Assembly (NCBI RefSeq): GCF_003865365.1
Contig: NZ_RQVR01000002.1
Coordinates: forward strand, 248,001-312,000
Direction: 5' to 3'
DNA: 64,000 nucleotides
Source of the DNA: Flavobacterium macacae
GTDB taxonomy: Bacteria; Bacteroidota; Bacteroidia; Flavobacteriales; Flavobacteriaceae
Shown: positions 1-7,977 of the stretch, piece after piece
Layout: each line of letters opens with the position of its first letter
Numbering within the stretch: position 1 is the first letter of the stretch
The notes under the pieces: model-generated
Seen by the model: the letters and a program-made list of their open reading frames with translations, nothing else
The model's database searches: none
Told to the model about the DNA's origin: nothing
Made by a program: the position numbers and the translations under genes

Positions 1-7
1 ATATATC

Positions 8-47
8 AAAAAAAAAATCCCATCCTGAAATTTCAGAATGGGATTTT
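8..47 (-). terminator. Terminator of the M3 peptidase gene
   Basis: An inverted repeat (AATCCCAT / ATGGGATT, continued by CTGAAA / TTTCAG across one mismatch) lies just past the stop codon at 51-53. On the minus strand it is followed by a long T run (the A run at 8-17), as in an intrinsic terminator. Confidence 0.85.
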
Positions 48-50
48 TTT

Positions 51-2192
51 TTAGCCTTTAATTTTCTTAGAAGTTTCTGGTTTTTTATCCAAACCTCTTT
101 TTCTTAACAAAGGTTCCACGCTTGGTTCAGCGCCTCTAAATCTTTTGTATAAAACCATAGGATCCTCGGTTCCTCCTTTTTCAAGAATATTTTCTCTGAA
201 TAGTTTTGCTTTTTCTGGATTAAAAAGTGTCGTTGATTTAAACGCTTCAAAAGCATCCGTGTCTAAAACTCCTGACCAAATATAGCTGTAATATCCTGAA
301 GAATAGCCTCCTGAAAAGATATGCTGGAAATAAGTACTTCTGTATCTTGGAATTATCGCATCAATCAAACCGATTTTTTTCATCGCATTTTTCTCAAAAG
401 CATTGGCATCAAGCGTAATTGGTGCAGTTTGTGAATGATACTCCATATCTAAAAACGAAGCCGCTAAATATTCTACCGTTGTAAAACCTTGATCAAAAGT
501 TCCTGATTTCTGCAATTTCTCTATCAAAGCATCTGGAATCACTTTTCCTGTTTTATAATGTTTTGCATACATTTTTAAAACTTCAGGTTCTGAAGCCCAG
601 TTTTCCATGATTTGCGAAGGTAATTCTACAAAATCTCTTGAAACGCTTGTTCCTGCTAAACTTTTATAAGTTACATTCGACAATAATCCGTGCAAAGCAT
701 GACCAAATTCGTGGAAAAAAGTAGTTACTTCGTCGAAAGTCAATAATGCGGGAGCGCCACCTGTTGGTTTTGTAAAATTACAGACAATTGAAATTACGGG
801 TGCATTTCTTTCTCCGTTAACTGTTTTTTGACTTCTGTAAGATGTCATCCAGGCACCGCCTCTTTTTGACGCTCTTGGATAAAAATCCATATATAAAATT
901 CCAACGTGCGTTCCATCCGCTTCGGTAACTTCCCAAGTGGTAACTTCTTCATGATATTTCGGAACATCATTCAATTGCTTGAATTTTAGTCCAAATAATT
1001 TTTCTGTTACTTGAAAAACACCACCTCTTACATTCTCCAAGCTGAAATAAGGTTTTAACTCCTGCTCGTCTAAATCAAAACGCTGTTTCCTGATTTTTTC
1101 TGTATAATATCTCCAATCGTATGGTTTCACTTGGTCTTTGATTCCGTCTTTATCCATCATTTTTTGGATATCAGCCGCTTCTGTTTTGGCAATTTCTAAA
1201 GCAGGTGCCCATAAATCATTTAAAAGCTGGGCCACATTTGCTGGATTTTTCGCCATAGCTTCTTCTAAAACATAATCAGAATGTGATTTGTAGCCTAATA
1301 ATCGTGCTTTTTCGCCACGTAGATTCGCCAGCTTGATCACATTTTCTTTATTGTCTAAATCATCATCGTGATTGGCTCTGGTTTGGTACGCATCCCAAAT
1401 TTGCTGACGCAATTTTCTATTGGAACTGTATTGCAAAAACGGCATTACGCTAGAATTAGAAAGCGTAAAAACCCACTTTCCGTCTTTGCCTTTTGCTTTA
1501 GCATCTTCCGCAGCAGCGTTAATTAATTCTTGTGGCAAACCCGTTAATTCTTTTCTATCAGAGATCACCAATTCATATTTGTTAGTTTCTGCTAAAATAT
1601 TTTGCCCATATTTTAAAGAAGTCAGCGACAGTTCTGCATTAATTTTTCGCAGTTTGTCTTTGTCTTCATTTGATAAATTGGCACCGCTTCTCACGAATGC
1701 CTTGTGACGGTTTTCAAGAATTTTGGCTTGCTCTAAATTTAATTTTAAAGATTCTTTTTTGTCCCAAATTGCTTTTACACGCTTGAATAATTTTTCGTTT
1801 AAGTAGATATTATCGTTATGAGCTGCAAGATTTGGAGAAACTTCTTTTGCAATTTTCTGCAATTCATCATTCGTGTTTGCACTGTTTAAGTTTCCAAAAA
1901 CAATATTAACTTTTGACAATAATTCGCCTGCATTTTCCATTGCCAAAATAGTGTTTTCAAAACTCGGTGCTTCTGAACTATTAGCAATAGCAGTAATCTC
2001 TGCTTCGTGTTTTTTAATTCCCTCTAAAATTGCAGGTTTGAAATGTTCTGTTTTGATTTTATCAAAAGGTGGCACTTCATAAGGCGTGTTGTATGCCTGA
2101 AAGAATGGATTCATAGTCTGTTTCGTTTCTTGCGCTTCAATTGTCAGCATGTTTCCGATCGCTAACAAAATGAAAAAGGTTTTTTTTCTCAT
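51..2192 (-). CDS. dcp: M3 family metallopeptidase (peptidyl-dipeptidase Dcp-like)
   Basis: A 713-residue zinc peptidase of the M3 (thimet oligopeptidase / Dcp) family, expected to trim dipeptides from oligopeptide C-termini. Residues 1-20 form a signal peptide, so it is exported, probably to the periplasm. The zinc motif HEFGH is at about residues 494-498, and a downstream SQIMENWASEP segment supplies the third ligand (Glu). Length is normal for Dcp. It is monocistronic, with its own terminator at its 3' end and a tRNA behind it. Family assignment is firm. Dcp versus oligopeptidase A cannot be settled by eye, though the signal peptide favours Dcp. Confidence 0.9.
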   Translation of the reverse strand: MRKKTFFILLAIGNMLTIEAQETKQTMNPFFQAYNTPYEVPPFDKIKTEHFKPAILEGIKKHEAEITAIANSSEAPSFENTILAMENAGELLSKVNIVFGNLNSANTNDELQKIAKEVSPNLAAHNDNIYLNEKLFKRVKAIWDKKESLKLNLEQAKILENRHKAFVRSGANLSNEDKDKLRKINAELSLTSLKYGQNILAETNKYELVISDRKELTGLPQELINAAAEDAKAKGKDGKWVFTLSNSSVMPFLQYSSNRKLRQQIWDAYQTRANHDDDLDNKENVIKLANLRGEKARLLGYKSHSDYVLEEAMAKNPANVAQLLNDLWAPALEIAKTEAADIQKMMDKDGIKDQVKPYDWRYYTEKIRKQRFDLDEQELKPYFSLENVRGGVFQVTEKLFGLKFKQLNDVPKYHEEVTTWEVTEADGTHVGILYMDFYPRASKRGGAWMTSYRSQKTVNGERNAPVISIVCNFTKPTGGAPALLTFDEVTTFFHEFGHALHGLLSNVTYKSLAGTSVSRDFVELPSQIMENWASEPEVLKMYAKHYKTGKVIPDALIEKLQKSGTFDQGFTTVEYLAASFLDMEYHSQTAPITLDANAFEKNAMKKIGLIDAIIPRYRSTYFQHIFSGGYSSGYYSYIWSGVLDTDAFEAFKSTTLFNPEKAKLFRENILEKGGTEDPMVLYKRFRGAEPSVEPLLRKRGLDKKPETSKKIKG

Positions 2193-2279
2193 TGTAAAGT
2201 TTATTAAAGCGTAAATTTAAAGGAAAATGATTTGGAAAAGGAATTTTAGATGTTAATTTGGAAAAAGTTTAGTCCAAAA

Positions 2280-2307
2280 AAAAAGCTTCTCGATTGAGAA
2301 GCTTTTT
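2280..2307 (-). terminator. Terminator downstream of tRNA-Leu
   Basis: A perfect 12-bp stem (AAAAAGCTTCTC / GAGAAGCTTTTT) with a GATT loop begins 1-2 nt after the tRNA 3' end when read on the minus strand and runs into T residues. Confidence 0.85.
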
Positions 2308-2308
2308 G

Positions 2309-2390
2309 TGCGGATAATAGGACTCGAACCTACACGCCTTGCGGCACCAGATCCTAAGTCTGGCATGTCTACCAATTTCACCATATCCGC
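2309..2390 (-). tRNA. tRNA-Leu (anticodon UAG)
   Basis: The minus strand folds as a class II tRNA. The acceptor stem pairs GCGGATA (2390-2384) with TATCCGC (2316-2310), with discriminator A at 2309. The anticodon stem-loop is CCAGA-CTTAGGA-TCTGG, giving anticodon TAG (reads CUA). There is a short variable arm and a GGTTCGAGTCC T arm. No CCA is encoded. The start is fixed by acceptor pairing. Confidence 0.95.
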
Positions 2391-2404
2391 AGAAATTGTG
2401 AGTG

Positions 2405-2433
2405 CAAATATAGGGATACTTTTGAACTTTCAA
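2405..2433 (-). promoter_or_regulatory. tRNA-Leu promoter (TTG-N18-TATATTTG)
   Basis: On the minus strand a perfect -7 box TATATTTG (2412-2405) has a TTG -33 element (2433-2431) 18 bp upstream. This fits the Flavobacterium TTG-N17-23-TAnnTTTG rule. The bases after it, CACTCACAATT, almost match those before tRNA-Asp. Confidence 0.75.
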
Positions 2434-2469
2434 ATAAAAAATTTAAAAAATTTAAAAAATTCTTTTTCG

Positions 2470-2477
2470 TATTTTTG
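2470..2477 (+). promoter_or_regulatory. -7 box of the M20 peptidase gene
   Basis: TATTTTTG matches TAnnTTTG exactly and lies 25 bp before the ATG at 2503. No clear -33 element was found. Confidence 0.55.
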
Positions 2478-2502
2478 GCAGTCAACACATTAATTAAAAA
2501 TA

Positions 2503-3891
2503 ATGGACACTATAAAAGATTACGTTCAAAAAAACAAGGGGCGTTTCCTGAACGAACTTATTGATTTACTGAAGATTCCATCTGTCAGCGCTGATTCTGC
2601 TTATTCTCAAGATGTCATTGACACGGCTAATGCCGTGAAAGAAAGCCTGGAAAAAGCGGGTTGCGATTTCGTTGAAATTTGCGATACGCCTGGCTATCCA
2701 ATTGTTTATGGCGAAAAAATGATCGATCCGGCCCTTCCAACGGTTTTGGTTTATGGTCATTATGACGTTCAGCCACCAGATCCAATAGAGTTATGGACTT
2801 CGCCTCCATTTGAACCTGTTATCAAAAAAACCGAATTGCATCCCGAGGGAGCTATTTTTGCGCGTGGCGCCTGCGATGACAAAGGCCAAATGTACATGCA
2901 CGTGAAAGCTTTGGAATATATGGTGCAGACCAACAACCTTCCTTGCAACGTGAAATTTATGATTGAAGGTGAAGAAGAAGTGGGATCGGCAAGCTTGAGC
3001 TGGTTTGTGGAAAGAAACCAAGAAAAACTGAAAAATGATGTGATTTTGATTTCAGATACCGGAATGATTTCCAATACACAACCTTCGATTACCACAGGCC
3101 TGAGAGGCTTAAGCTATGTGGAAGTGGAAGTTACAGGTCCAAATCGTGACTTGCATTCTGGTTTGTATGGAGGAGCCGTTGCGAATCCGATCAATGTTTT
3201 GGCAAAAATGATTGCCTCGCTGCACGACGAAAACAACCACATTACCATTCCTGGATTTTACGATAAAGTAGAAGAACTTTCGGATGCTGAAAGAGCTGAA
3301 ATGGCAAAGGCTCCGTTTTCATTAGAAAATTATAAAAAAGCGTTAGACCTAAACGATATCTACGGAGAAAAAGGATATACGACTAACGAAAGAAACTCTA
3401 TCCGTCCAACATTAGACGTGAACGGAATCTGGGGCGGTTACACAGGCGAAGGTGCGAAAACGGTTATCGCAAGCAAGGCATTCGCTAAAATTTCTATGCG
3501 TCTGGTTCCGAATCAAGACTGGCACGAAATCACTGAATTGTTCACTAAACATTTCGAAAGCATCGCTCCTGCTGGTGTTACCGTAAAAGTAAAACCGCAT
3601 CACGGAGGTCAAGGATATGTGACGCCAATTGACAGCATCGGTTATCAGGCTGCGGCAAAAGCGTATAATGAAAGCTTCGGCGTACAACCCATTCCGGTTC
3701 GTTCAGGAGGAAGCATTCCAATTGTGGCCTTGTTTGAGAAAGAATTAAAATCAAAAACAATATTGATGGGATTTGGTTTGGATTCAGACGCGATTCACTC
3801 GCCAAATGAGCATTTTGGAGTTTTCAATTACTTAAAAGGAATTGAAACTATTCCATTGTTTTATAAATATTTTGTGGAGCTTTCAAAATAG
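2503..3891 (+). CDS. M20 family dipeptidase
   Basis: A 462-residue cytosolic metallopeptidase of the M20 (carnosinase / CNDP-like) clade, expected to hydrolyse dipeptides. Visible metal and catalytic residues are His86 and Asp88 in GHYDVQPPDP, the Asp125-Asp126 pair in RGACDDKGQ, the Glu pair in IEGEEEVGS near residue 155, and a final His in DAIHSPNEHFG near the C-terminus. The family dimerisation insert, with a DLHSGLYGG motif, lies in the middle. There is no signal peptide. It stands alone behind its own -7 box, and a small TonB-domain gene begins 7 bp after its stop. Exact substrate is unknown. Confidence 0.92.
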   Translation: MDTIKDYVQKNKGRFLNELIDLLKIPSVSADSAYSQDVIDTANAVKESLEKAGCDFVEICDTPGYPIVYGEKMIDPALPTVLVYGHYDVQPPDPIELWTSPPFEPVIKKTELHPEGAIFARGACDDKGQMYMHVKALEYMVQTNNLPCNVKFMIEGEEEVGSASLSWFVERNQEKLKNDVILISDTGMISNTQPSITTGLRGLSYVEVEVTGPNRDLHSGLYGGAVANPINVLAKMIASLHDENNHITIPGFYDKVEELSDAERAEMAKAPFSLENYKKALDLNDIYGEKGYTTNERNSIRPTLDVNGIWGGYTGEGAKTVIASKAFAKISMRLVPNQDWHEITELFTKHFESIAPAGVTVKVKPHHGGQGYVTPIDSIGYQAAAKAYNESFGVQPIPVRSGGSIPIVALFEKELKSKTILMGFGLDSDAIHSPNEHFGVFNYLKGIETIPLFYKYFVELSK

Positions 3892-3898
3892 TAAAACA

Positions 3899-4327
3899 AT
3901 GAATATTTTTTTCAACGTAACTAAAATTGCCTTTTTCATTGTTTTTTTTATCTTCAATTTTAATTGTCAAGCCCAAGCTGTAGATTCAATTTCAGTAAAT
4001 CAAAAAGAAACTGAGGATAAAAAAATTCAATCAAAGGTCCAAACACTCCCTGAATTTCCCGGCGGTATGGCAGGGTTTGCAAAATATGTTTCTAAAAGCT
4101 ACAAGGTTCCCGCTACTTTTTCAGGATCTGGAACTATCTATGTAAGTTTCATTGTCGAAAAAGACGGAAGCCTTAGTGATATTAAAGTGGTACGTGATTT
4201 GGGTTATGGAACCGGCGAAGAAGCGGTTCGAATCATGAAACTTGCTCCCAAATGGAAACCAGGAATGCAAGATTATAAACCCATTAGGGTTGGATACAAT
4301 TTACCAATAAAAATTAGTAAAAAATAA
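3899..4327 (+). CDS. TonB C-terminal domain protein (energy-transducer TonB family)
   Basis: A 142-residue exported protein. The first ~25 residues are a hydrophobic signal or anchor (MNIFFNVTKIAFFIVFFIFN), followed by a linker and a TonB C-terminal-like domain over residues ~50-142 (LPEFPGGMAGFAKYV, then GTIYVSFIVEKDGSL, then YNLPIKI). An earlier in-frame start at 3842 lies inside the M20 gene and would break the signal peptide, so the ATG at 3899 was chosen. It is clearly paralogous to the C-terminal domain of the BlaR1-like protein at 5360-6616. It lacks a long Pro-rich spacer, so it is probably not a classical TonB. Function unknown. Confidence 0.75.
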   Translation: MNIFFNVTKIAFFIVFFIFNFNCQAQAVDSISVNQKETEDKKIQSKVQTLPEFPGGMAGFAKYVSKSYKVPATFSGSGTIYVSFIVEKDGSLSDIKVVRDLGYGTGEEAVRIMKLAPKWKPGMQDYKPIRVGYNLPIKISKK

Positions 4328-4332
4328 ATTAT

Positions 4333-4363
4333 AATCCGTTCAGCAATGAGCGGATTTTTTTTT
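4333..4363 (+). terminator. Terminator after the small TonB-domain gene
   Basis: A 10-bp stem AATCCGTTCA / TGAGCGGATT (one G-T pair), loop GCAA, then nine T. It is nearly the same sequence as the terminator after the paralogous domain at 6623-6650. Confidence 0.85.
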
Positions 4364-4495
4364 GCAGTTCCCAATATATAACCCATCTGCAAAAAATTAA
4401 ATTCGCATAAAATTAGGTCGCCCTTTCCGCTGTATCTTTTATTCCGCTGGTGCGTCAATCGCTTACGCAAAATAAAACTTCTGAAAAAAATTGCT

Positions 4496-4535
4496 CTACA
4501 TTTGTAGAATTGAAATTTATTTCTACATTTATAGA
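4496..4535 (+). promoter_or_regulatory. Two BlaI-type operator dyads overlapping the operon promoter
   Basis: Dyad 1, CTACATTTGTAG (4496-4507), contains the TACA-N2-TGTA core of BlaI/MecI operators as a perfect inverted repeat. Dyad 2, TCTACATTTATAGA (4522-4535), has one broken pair. Centres are 27 bp apart. Dyad 1 contains TACATTTG (4497-4504), a perfect TAnnTTTG -7 box, so a bound repressor would block the promoter of the lipoprotein-blaI-blaR1 operon starting at 4556. Binding is inferred from sequence only. Confidence 0.75.
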
Positions 4536-4555
4536 AGAGACTCTAAATCCTAAGA

Positions 4556-4990
4556 ATGAATTCTAAAAAATTACGTTTTCTAACTTTTATATTGTTACTA
4601 CTATTTACTTTCTCAAGTTGCAAAATAAATCGTGTAAAAAATAACGAGCGCCATGGCAAATGGATTGATCACAATAAAATGGATGAGGTAAATTACCAAT
4701 CTATTGGAAGGTTTAAAGATGGACTTGAGAAAGGAACACACAAACAATTTGCCAATAAAAAATTACTCCGAAAAGAAAAATACAAAAACGGGATTTGCGA
4801 AACGACCTATTATCATCCAAATGGAAAAATAAGCTCACAAGGAAAAACCCAGCTTGATTTGACCGAAAAACAAATACATTGGTATTATCAAGGTAACTGG
4901 AAGTTTTATAACGAAGAAGGAAAACTCATCGGAATCAAAACGTATGAAAAAGGAGAATTAATTAATCAAACAGAACCAAAAATAGAATAA
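4556..4990 (+). CDS. Lipoprotein with MORN-type (YwqK-like) repeats
   Basis: A 144-residue predicted lipoprotein. A signal peptide ends in the lipobox FSSC near residues 19-22. The rest consists of degenerate MORN/YwqK-type repeats, recognisable as GKWIDHN, GRFKDGLEKGTHKQF, KEKYKNGICETTYYHPNGK and GNWKFYNEEGKLIG. Databases often call such proteins toxin-antitoxin YwqK family antitoxins, but no toxin is visible here. It is the first gene of the operon, 1 bp before the BlaI-like repressor gene and directly behind the operators, so it is probably the regulated output or a ligand-sensing part of the BlaI/BlaR1 system. That role is inference. Confidence 0.75.
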   Translation: MNSKKLRFLTFILLLLFTFSSCKINRVKNNERHGKWIDHNKMDEVNYQSIGRFKDGLEKGTHKQFANKKLLRKEKYKNGICETTYYHPNGKISSQGKTQLDLTEKQIHWYYQGNWKFYNEEGKLIGIKTYEKGELINQTEPKIE

Positions 4991-4991
4991 A

Positions 4992-5363
4992 ATGCAACTA
5001 TCAAATTCAGAAGAACAATTAATGCAACACCTTTGGAAACTTGAAAAGGCATTTATGAAAGATTTGCTTGACCAATATCCAGATCCAAAACCAGCAACAA
5101 CAACCGTTGCCACGTTGTTAAAAAGAATAATTGACAAAAATTTCATAAGCTATAATGAAATAGGAAATGCTCGCCAATATTTCCCGTTGGTTAAAAAAAC
5201 AGATTATTTCTCAAAACACGTCAACGGATTAATCAAAAATTTCTTCAATAATTCAGCTTCGCAATTTGCTTCTTTTTTTACGACAGAAACTAATTTGAGC
5301 AAAAACGAATTGGAAGAACTTCAGAAAATCATTGACCAACAACTTCAAAAAAAGAAAAAATGA
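4992..5363 (+). CDS. blaI: BlaI/MecI/CopY family transcriptional repressor
   Basis: A 123-residue winged-helix repressor. The N-terminal half holds the recognition helix region (TVATLLKRIIDKNFISYNEIGNARQYFPLV), typical of BlaI/MecI, and the C-terminal helices form the dimer and cleavage region. Length matches the family. Its stop overlaps the start of the BlaR1-like gene (ATGA, 5360-5363), indicating translational coupling. It should bind the dyads at 4496-4535 and be inactivated when the partner M56 membrane peptidase is activated. No beta-lactamase gene is near, so the signal may differ from the classical antibiotic one. Confidence 0.9.
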   Translation: MQLSNSEEQLMQHLWKLEKAFMKDLLDQYPDPKPATTTVATLLKRIIDKNFISYNEIGNARQYFPLVKKTDYFSKHVNGLIKNFFNNSASQFASFFTTETNLSKNELEELQKIIDQQLQKKKK

Positions 5364-6616
5364 TAGCCATTTTAATCAAATCAACATTATGCTTGTTCTT
5401 GCTTTTAGGAGTTTATAAATTATTCTTAGAAAAAGAAAAAATGAGCCGTTTTAACCGATTCTATCTTTTGGGAAGTATCGTGTTTTCGTTTGTGATTCCG
5501 TTTTTGAAATTTGATTTTGCTATTGAAACTTTTCAGAATGCGATTATCCCAAATGCGATTCAAGTCGTTCAAGGAGAAACGATAACAATAACTAATGAAA
5601 CCAGCATTTGGCCGGCTCTATTTTGGATTTTTCACGGAATAATTACATCATTATTTCTGTTTCGTTTTGGAAAAAACCTATTTGAAATCATTTCAAAAAT
5701 CAGAACAAATCCAAAAGAAAAATATCAAAATGCAATCTTGGTTTTGATTGAAGAAAAAATTCTGCCACACACTTTTTTGAATTACATTTTCATCAATAAA
5801 AGCGACTTCGAAAACAGAAATATTGAAGACGAATTATACATGCACGAACTCACGCACGTGCGCCAAAGACATACGCTTGACGTTTTATTTATCGAGTTTT
5901 TGAAAACCCTGTTCTGGTTCAATCCAATCTTGATTTTCTACAAAAAAGCAATTCAATTAAACCACGAATTTCTCGCAGACGAGAAAGTGGTGACCTCTTA
6001 TAACAACGTTCCGTTTTACCAAAGCTTGCTTTTGGAAAAAGCATCTTGGAACAGCAACTTTTACTTGGCCAGTAATTTAAATTTTTTAGTAACCAAAAAA
6101 CGATTAATTATGATGACAAAAACCACATCACAATCAAGAGCATTGCTCAAAAAATTAGCGGTAGTACCCGTTTTGGCGGGATTGATATTTATTTCTTGTT
6201 CCAAAAATCTCTACGATGCAAAAACCTCGCAAAATAAAAATGCAATTGTAAAAAAACTTGAACCAATAAATGGGAATCCTAACTCAAAAAAACTAAAAGA
6301 ATCTGACATTTACACTTCAATAGAAGTTATACCAGAATTTCCTGGAGGAATGAGTGCATTTGGACAGTATGTTTTAAAAGAATTTAAGATTCCTTCAGAA
6401 CTCACTCAGTCAGGAAATGTTTTGGCGAGCTTCGTTGTAGAAACCGACGGAAGCCTAACTAACATCAACATAATTAGAGACTTAGGACATGGAACCAAAG
6501 AAGAGACATTGCGAATTCTTAAAAATTCACCAAAATGGCTGCCAGGACAAGAAAATGGCAAATTAGTTAGAGCAGCTTATAATTTACCAATTCGATTAAA
6601 GGTTGAAAAAAAATAA
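5360..6616 (+). CDS. blaR1: BlaR1-like M56 membrane metallopeptidase with C-terminal TonB domain
   Basis: A 418-residue sensor-protease. Transmembrane segments occur at about residues 3-20, 33-50 and 90-110. The M56 zinc motif HELTH is at residues 162-166, with a further acidic ligand in NHEFLADEK about 40 residues later. A fourth membrane segment (VVPVLAGLIFIS) lies near 270. Instead of the penicillin-binding sensor of classical BlaR1, the extracytoplasmic end carries a TonB C-terminal-like domain (residues ~318-418, PEFPGGMSAFGQYV to YNLPIRLK). This layout is common in Bacteroidota. It overlaps blaI by 4 bp. The signal sensed is unknown. Confidence 0.88.
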   Translation: MIAILIKSTLCLFLLLGVYKLFLEKEKMSRFNRFYLLGSIVFSFVIPFLKFDFAIETFQNAIIPNAIQVVQGETITITNETSIWPALFWIFHGIITSLFLFRFGKNLFEIISKIRTNPKEKYQNAILVLIEEKILPHTFLNYIFINKSDFENRNIEDELYMHELTHVRQRHTLDVLFIEFLKTLFWFNPILIFYKKAIQLNHEFLADEKVVTSYNNVPFYQSLLLEKASWNSNFYLASNLNFLVTKKRLIMMTKTTSQSRALLKKLAVVPVLAGLIFISCSKNLYDAKTSQNKNAIVKKLEPINGNPNSKKLKESDIYTSIEVIPEFPGGMSAFGQYVLKEFKIPSELTQSGNVLASFVVETDGSLTNINIIRDLGHGTKEETLRILKNSPKWLPGQENGKLVRAAYNLPIRLKVEKK

Positions 6617-6622
6617 AATTTA

Positions 6623-6650
6623 AAATCCGCTCAATGAGCGGATTTTTTTT
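6623..6650 (+). terminator. Terminator of the BlaI/BlaR1 operon
   Basis: An AAATCCGCTC / GAGCGGATTT stem with a 3-nt loop followed by eight T. It closes the operon 7 bp after the stop codon. Confidence 0.88.
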
Positions 6651-6703
6651 ATCTCTAAACTAAAAGATATCAACCGTTTATACCAGAATTAAAATTTTGG
6701 CGT

Positions 6704-6711
6704 TACTTTTG
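6704..6711 (+). promoter_or_regulatory. -7 box for the DUF4407 gene
   Basis: TACTTTTG fits TAnnTTTG, 59 bp before the ATG at 6771. The leader holds a direct repeat, CATCAATCATCA, at 6719-6730 and 6759-6770, the second copy abutting the start codon. Confidence 0.5.
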
Positions 6712-6770
6712 TAAACATCATCAATCATCACGTATTGGACACGTTTTCAATACACAAATCATCAATCATC

Positions 6771-7871
6771 ATGTTAAAACAATTCTTCATCTTGTGTTCA
6801 GGAGCCGACAGAAAGCTTCTTGAAACTTGTTCTGATAGCGAAAACACTAAGTTTGCCGGAATCGGAGCGACCGTTTTTTTTACAGCTGTTATGGCTTTTA
6901 TCGCCAGTGCTTATGCCCTATTTACTGTTTTTGACAGTGTTTACCCCGCCCTTTTCTTTGGCTTGGTTTGGGGTTTGCTCATTTTTAATCTCGATCGATT
7001 TATTGTTTCCACCATTAAAAAAAGAGATAGTTTTTCGGCGGAATTTCTTCAAGCAACACCCAGAATTATGCTGGCGATCATCATTGCAATTGTCATCTCA
7101 AAACCCTTGGAAATTAAAATTTTCGAAAAGGAAATCAATACCGTTTTATTGAAAGAAAAAAATGCAATGGCGCTGAACAATAAGAAAGAAGTTGCCAATT
7201 ATTTCAAATCAGATTTGGATAAAAATAAAGCGCAAACCGACAGCTTAAAATCTGAAATGATCAAGAAAGAGAAAGAAGTCAACGCTTTGTACACGACTTA
7301 TATTACCGAAGCCGAAGGAACTGCAGGAACTAAAAAATTAGGAAAAGGTCCTGTTTTTAAAGAGAAAATTGCAAAACACGATTTGGCAAAAGCCGAATTG
7401 GATGTTTTGCGAAAAACAAATTTGGATAAAATTGCGGAACTGGAAAAGACAGCAAAAACACTTCAGGCTGATTTAGACAAAAAAGTAGCCGATACCGAAC
7501 CAATCATAGACGGTTTTGACGGTTTGATGGCTCGAATCAACGCTTTAAACAGCTTGCCTTGGTTGCCTTCTTTTTTCATAATGCTTTTGTTTTTAGCCAT
7601 TGAAACTTCTCCGATTATAGCCAAATTGTTATCGCCAAAAGGCGAATATGATTTTAAGCTGGAAGATTTAGAAACCGCGCTTATAGCGACCATCAATCAA
7701 GACAAATACCAACGGGAATTGCTGGTAAAAACAAGCGCTTCAATGCACGATAAGGTGTATGAAGACATTGCTTCTGACAACGAACTTTTCAATCTGCAAC
7801 GCAAAAATGCCAAAGAATTATTGGAACTCCAGTCGAATAATTTTGTAGAGAAACAAAAGAATACATTTTAA
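6771..7871 (+). CDS. DUF4407 domain membrane protein
   Basis: A 366-residue inner-membrane protein of the DUF4407 family. The family start MLKQFFILCSGADRKLL fixes the ATG at 6771 rather than an in-frame ATG 36 bp upstream. Two hydrophobic hairpins sit near residues 25-75 and 95-115, then a long charged coiled coil (residues ~135-250), then another membrane segment (WLPSFFIMLLFLAIETSP) near 265-285 and a cytoplasmic helical tail. The coiled coil between membrane anchors suggests a scaffold or signalling role, but no function is established. It is monocistronic, with a bidirectional terminator after it. Confidence 0.85.
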   Translation: MLKQFFILCSGADRKLLETCSDSENTKFAGIGATVFFTAVMAFIASAYALFTVFDSVYPALFFGLVWGLLIFNLDRFIVSTIKKRDSFSAEFLQATPRIMLAIIIAIVISKPLEIKIFEKEINTVLLKEKNAMALNNKKEVANYFKSDLDKNKAQTDSLKSEMIKKEKEVNALYTTYITEAEGTAGTKKLGKGPVFKEKIAKHDLAKAELDVLRKTNLDKIAELEKTAKTLQADLDKKVADTEPIIDGFDGLMARINALNSLPWLPSFFIMLLFLAIETSPIIAKLLSPKGEYDFKLEDLETALIATINQDKYQRELLVKTSASMHDKVYEDIASDNELFNLQRKNAKELLELQSNNFVEKQKNTF

Positions 7872-7913
7872 GTTGCAAAGCCACATGCCATAAAGCGACA
7901 AAATTATACATAA

Positions 7914-7957
7914 AAAAAGTCGAAAAATAGTGCATCTGCTCTATCTTTCGACTTTTT
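7914..7957. terminator. Bidirectional terminator between convergent genes
   Basis: A perfect outer stem (AAAAAGTCGAAA / TTTCGACTTTTT) and an inner ATAG / CTAT pairing, with A and T runs on both flanks. It lies between the convergent DUF4407 and PH/SHOCT genes and can serve both. Confidence 0.85.
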
Positions 7958-7977
7958 GACTATTGACCTTCGTCTAA

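Noticed and set aside
4410-4452. Another hairpin element copy before the BlaI operators
   Set aside because: AAAAGATACAGCGGAAAGG on the minus strand resembles the right half of the element, but the left half and pairing are missing. Too little to list.
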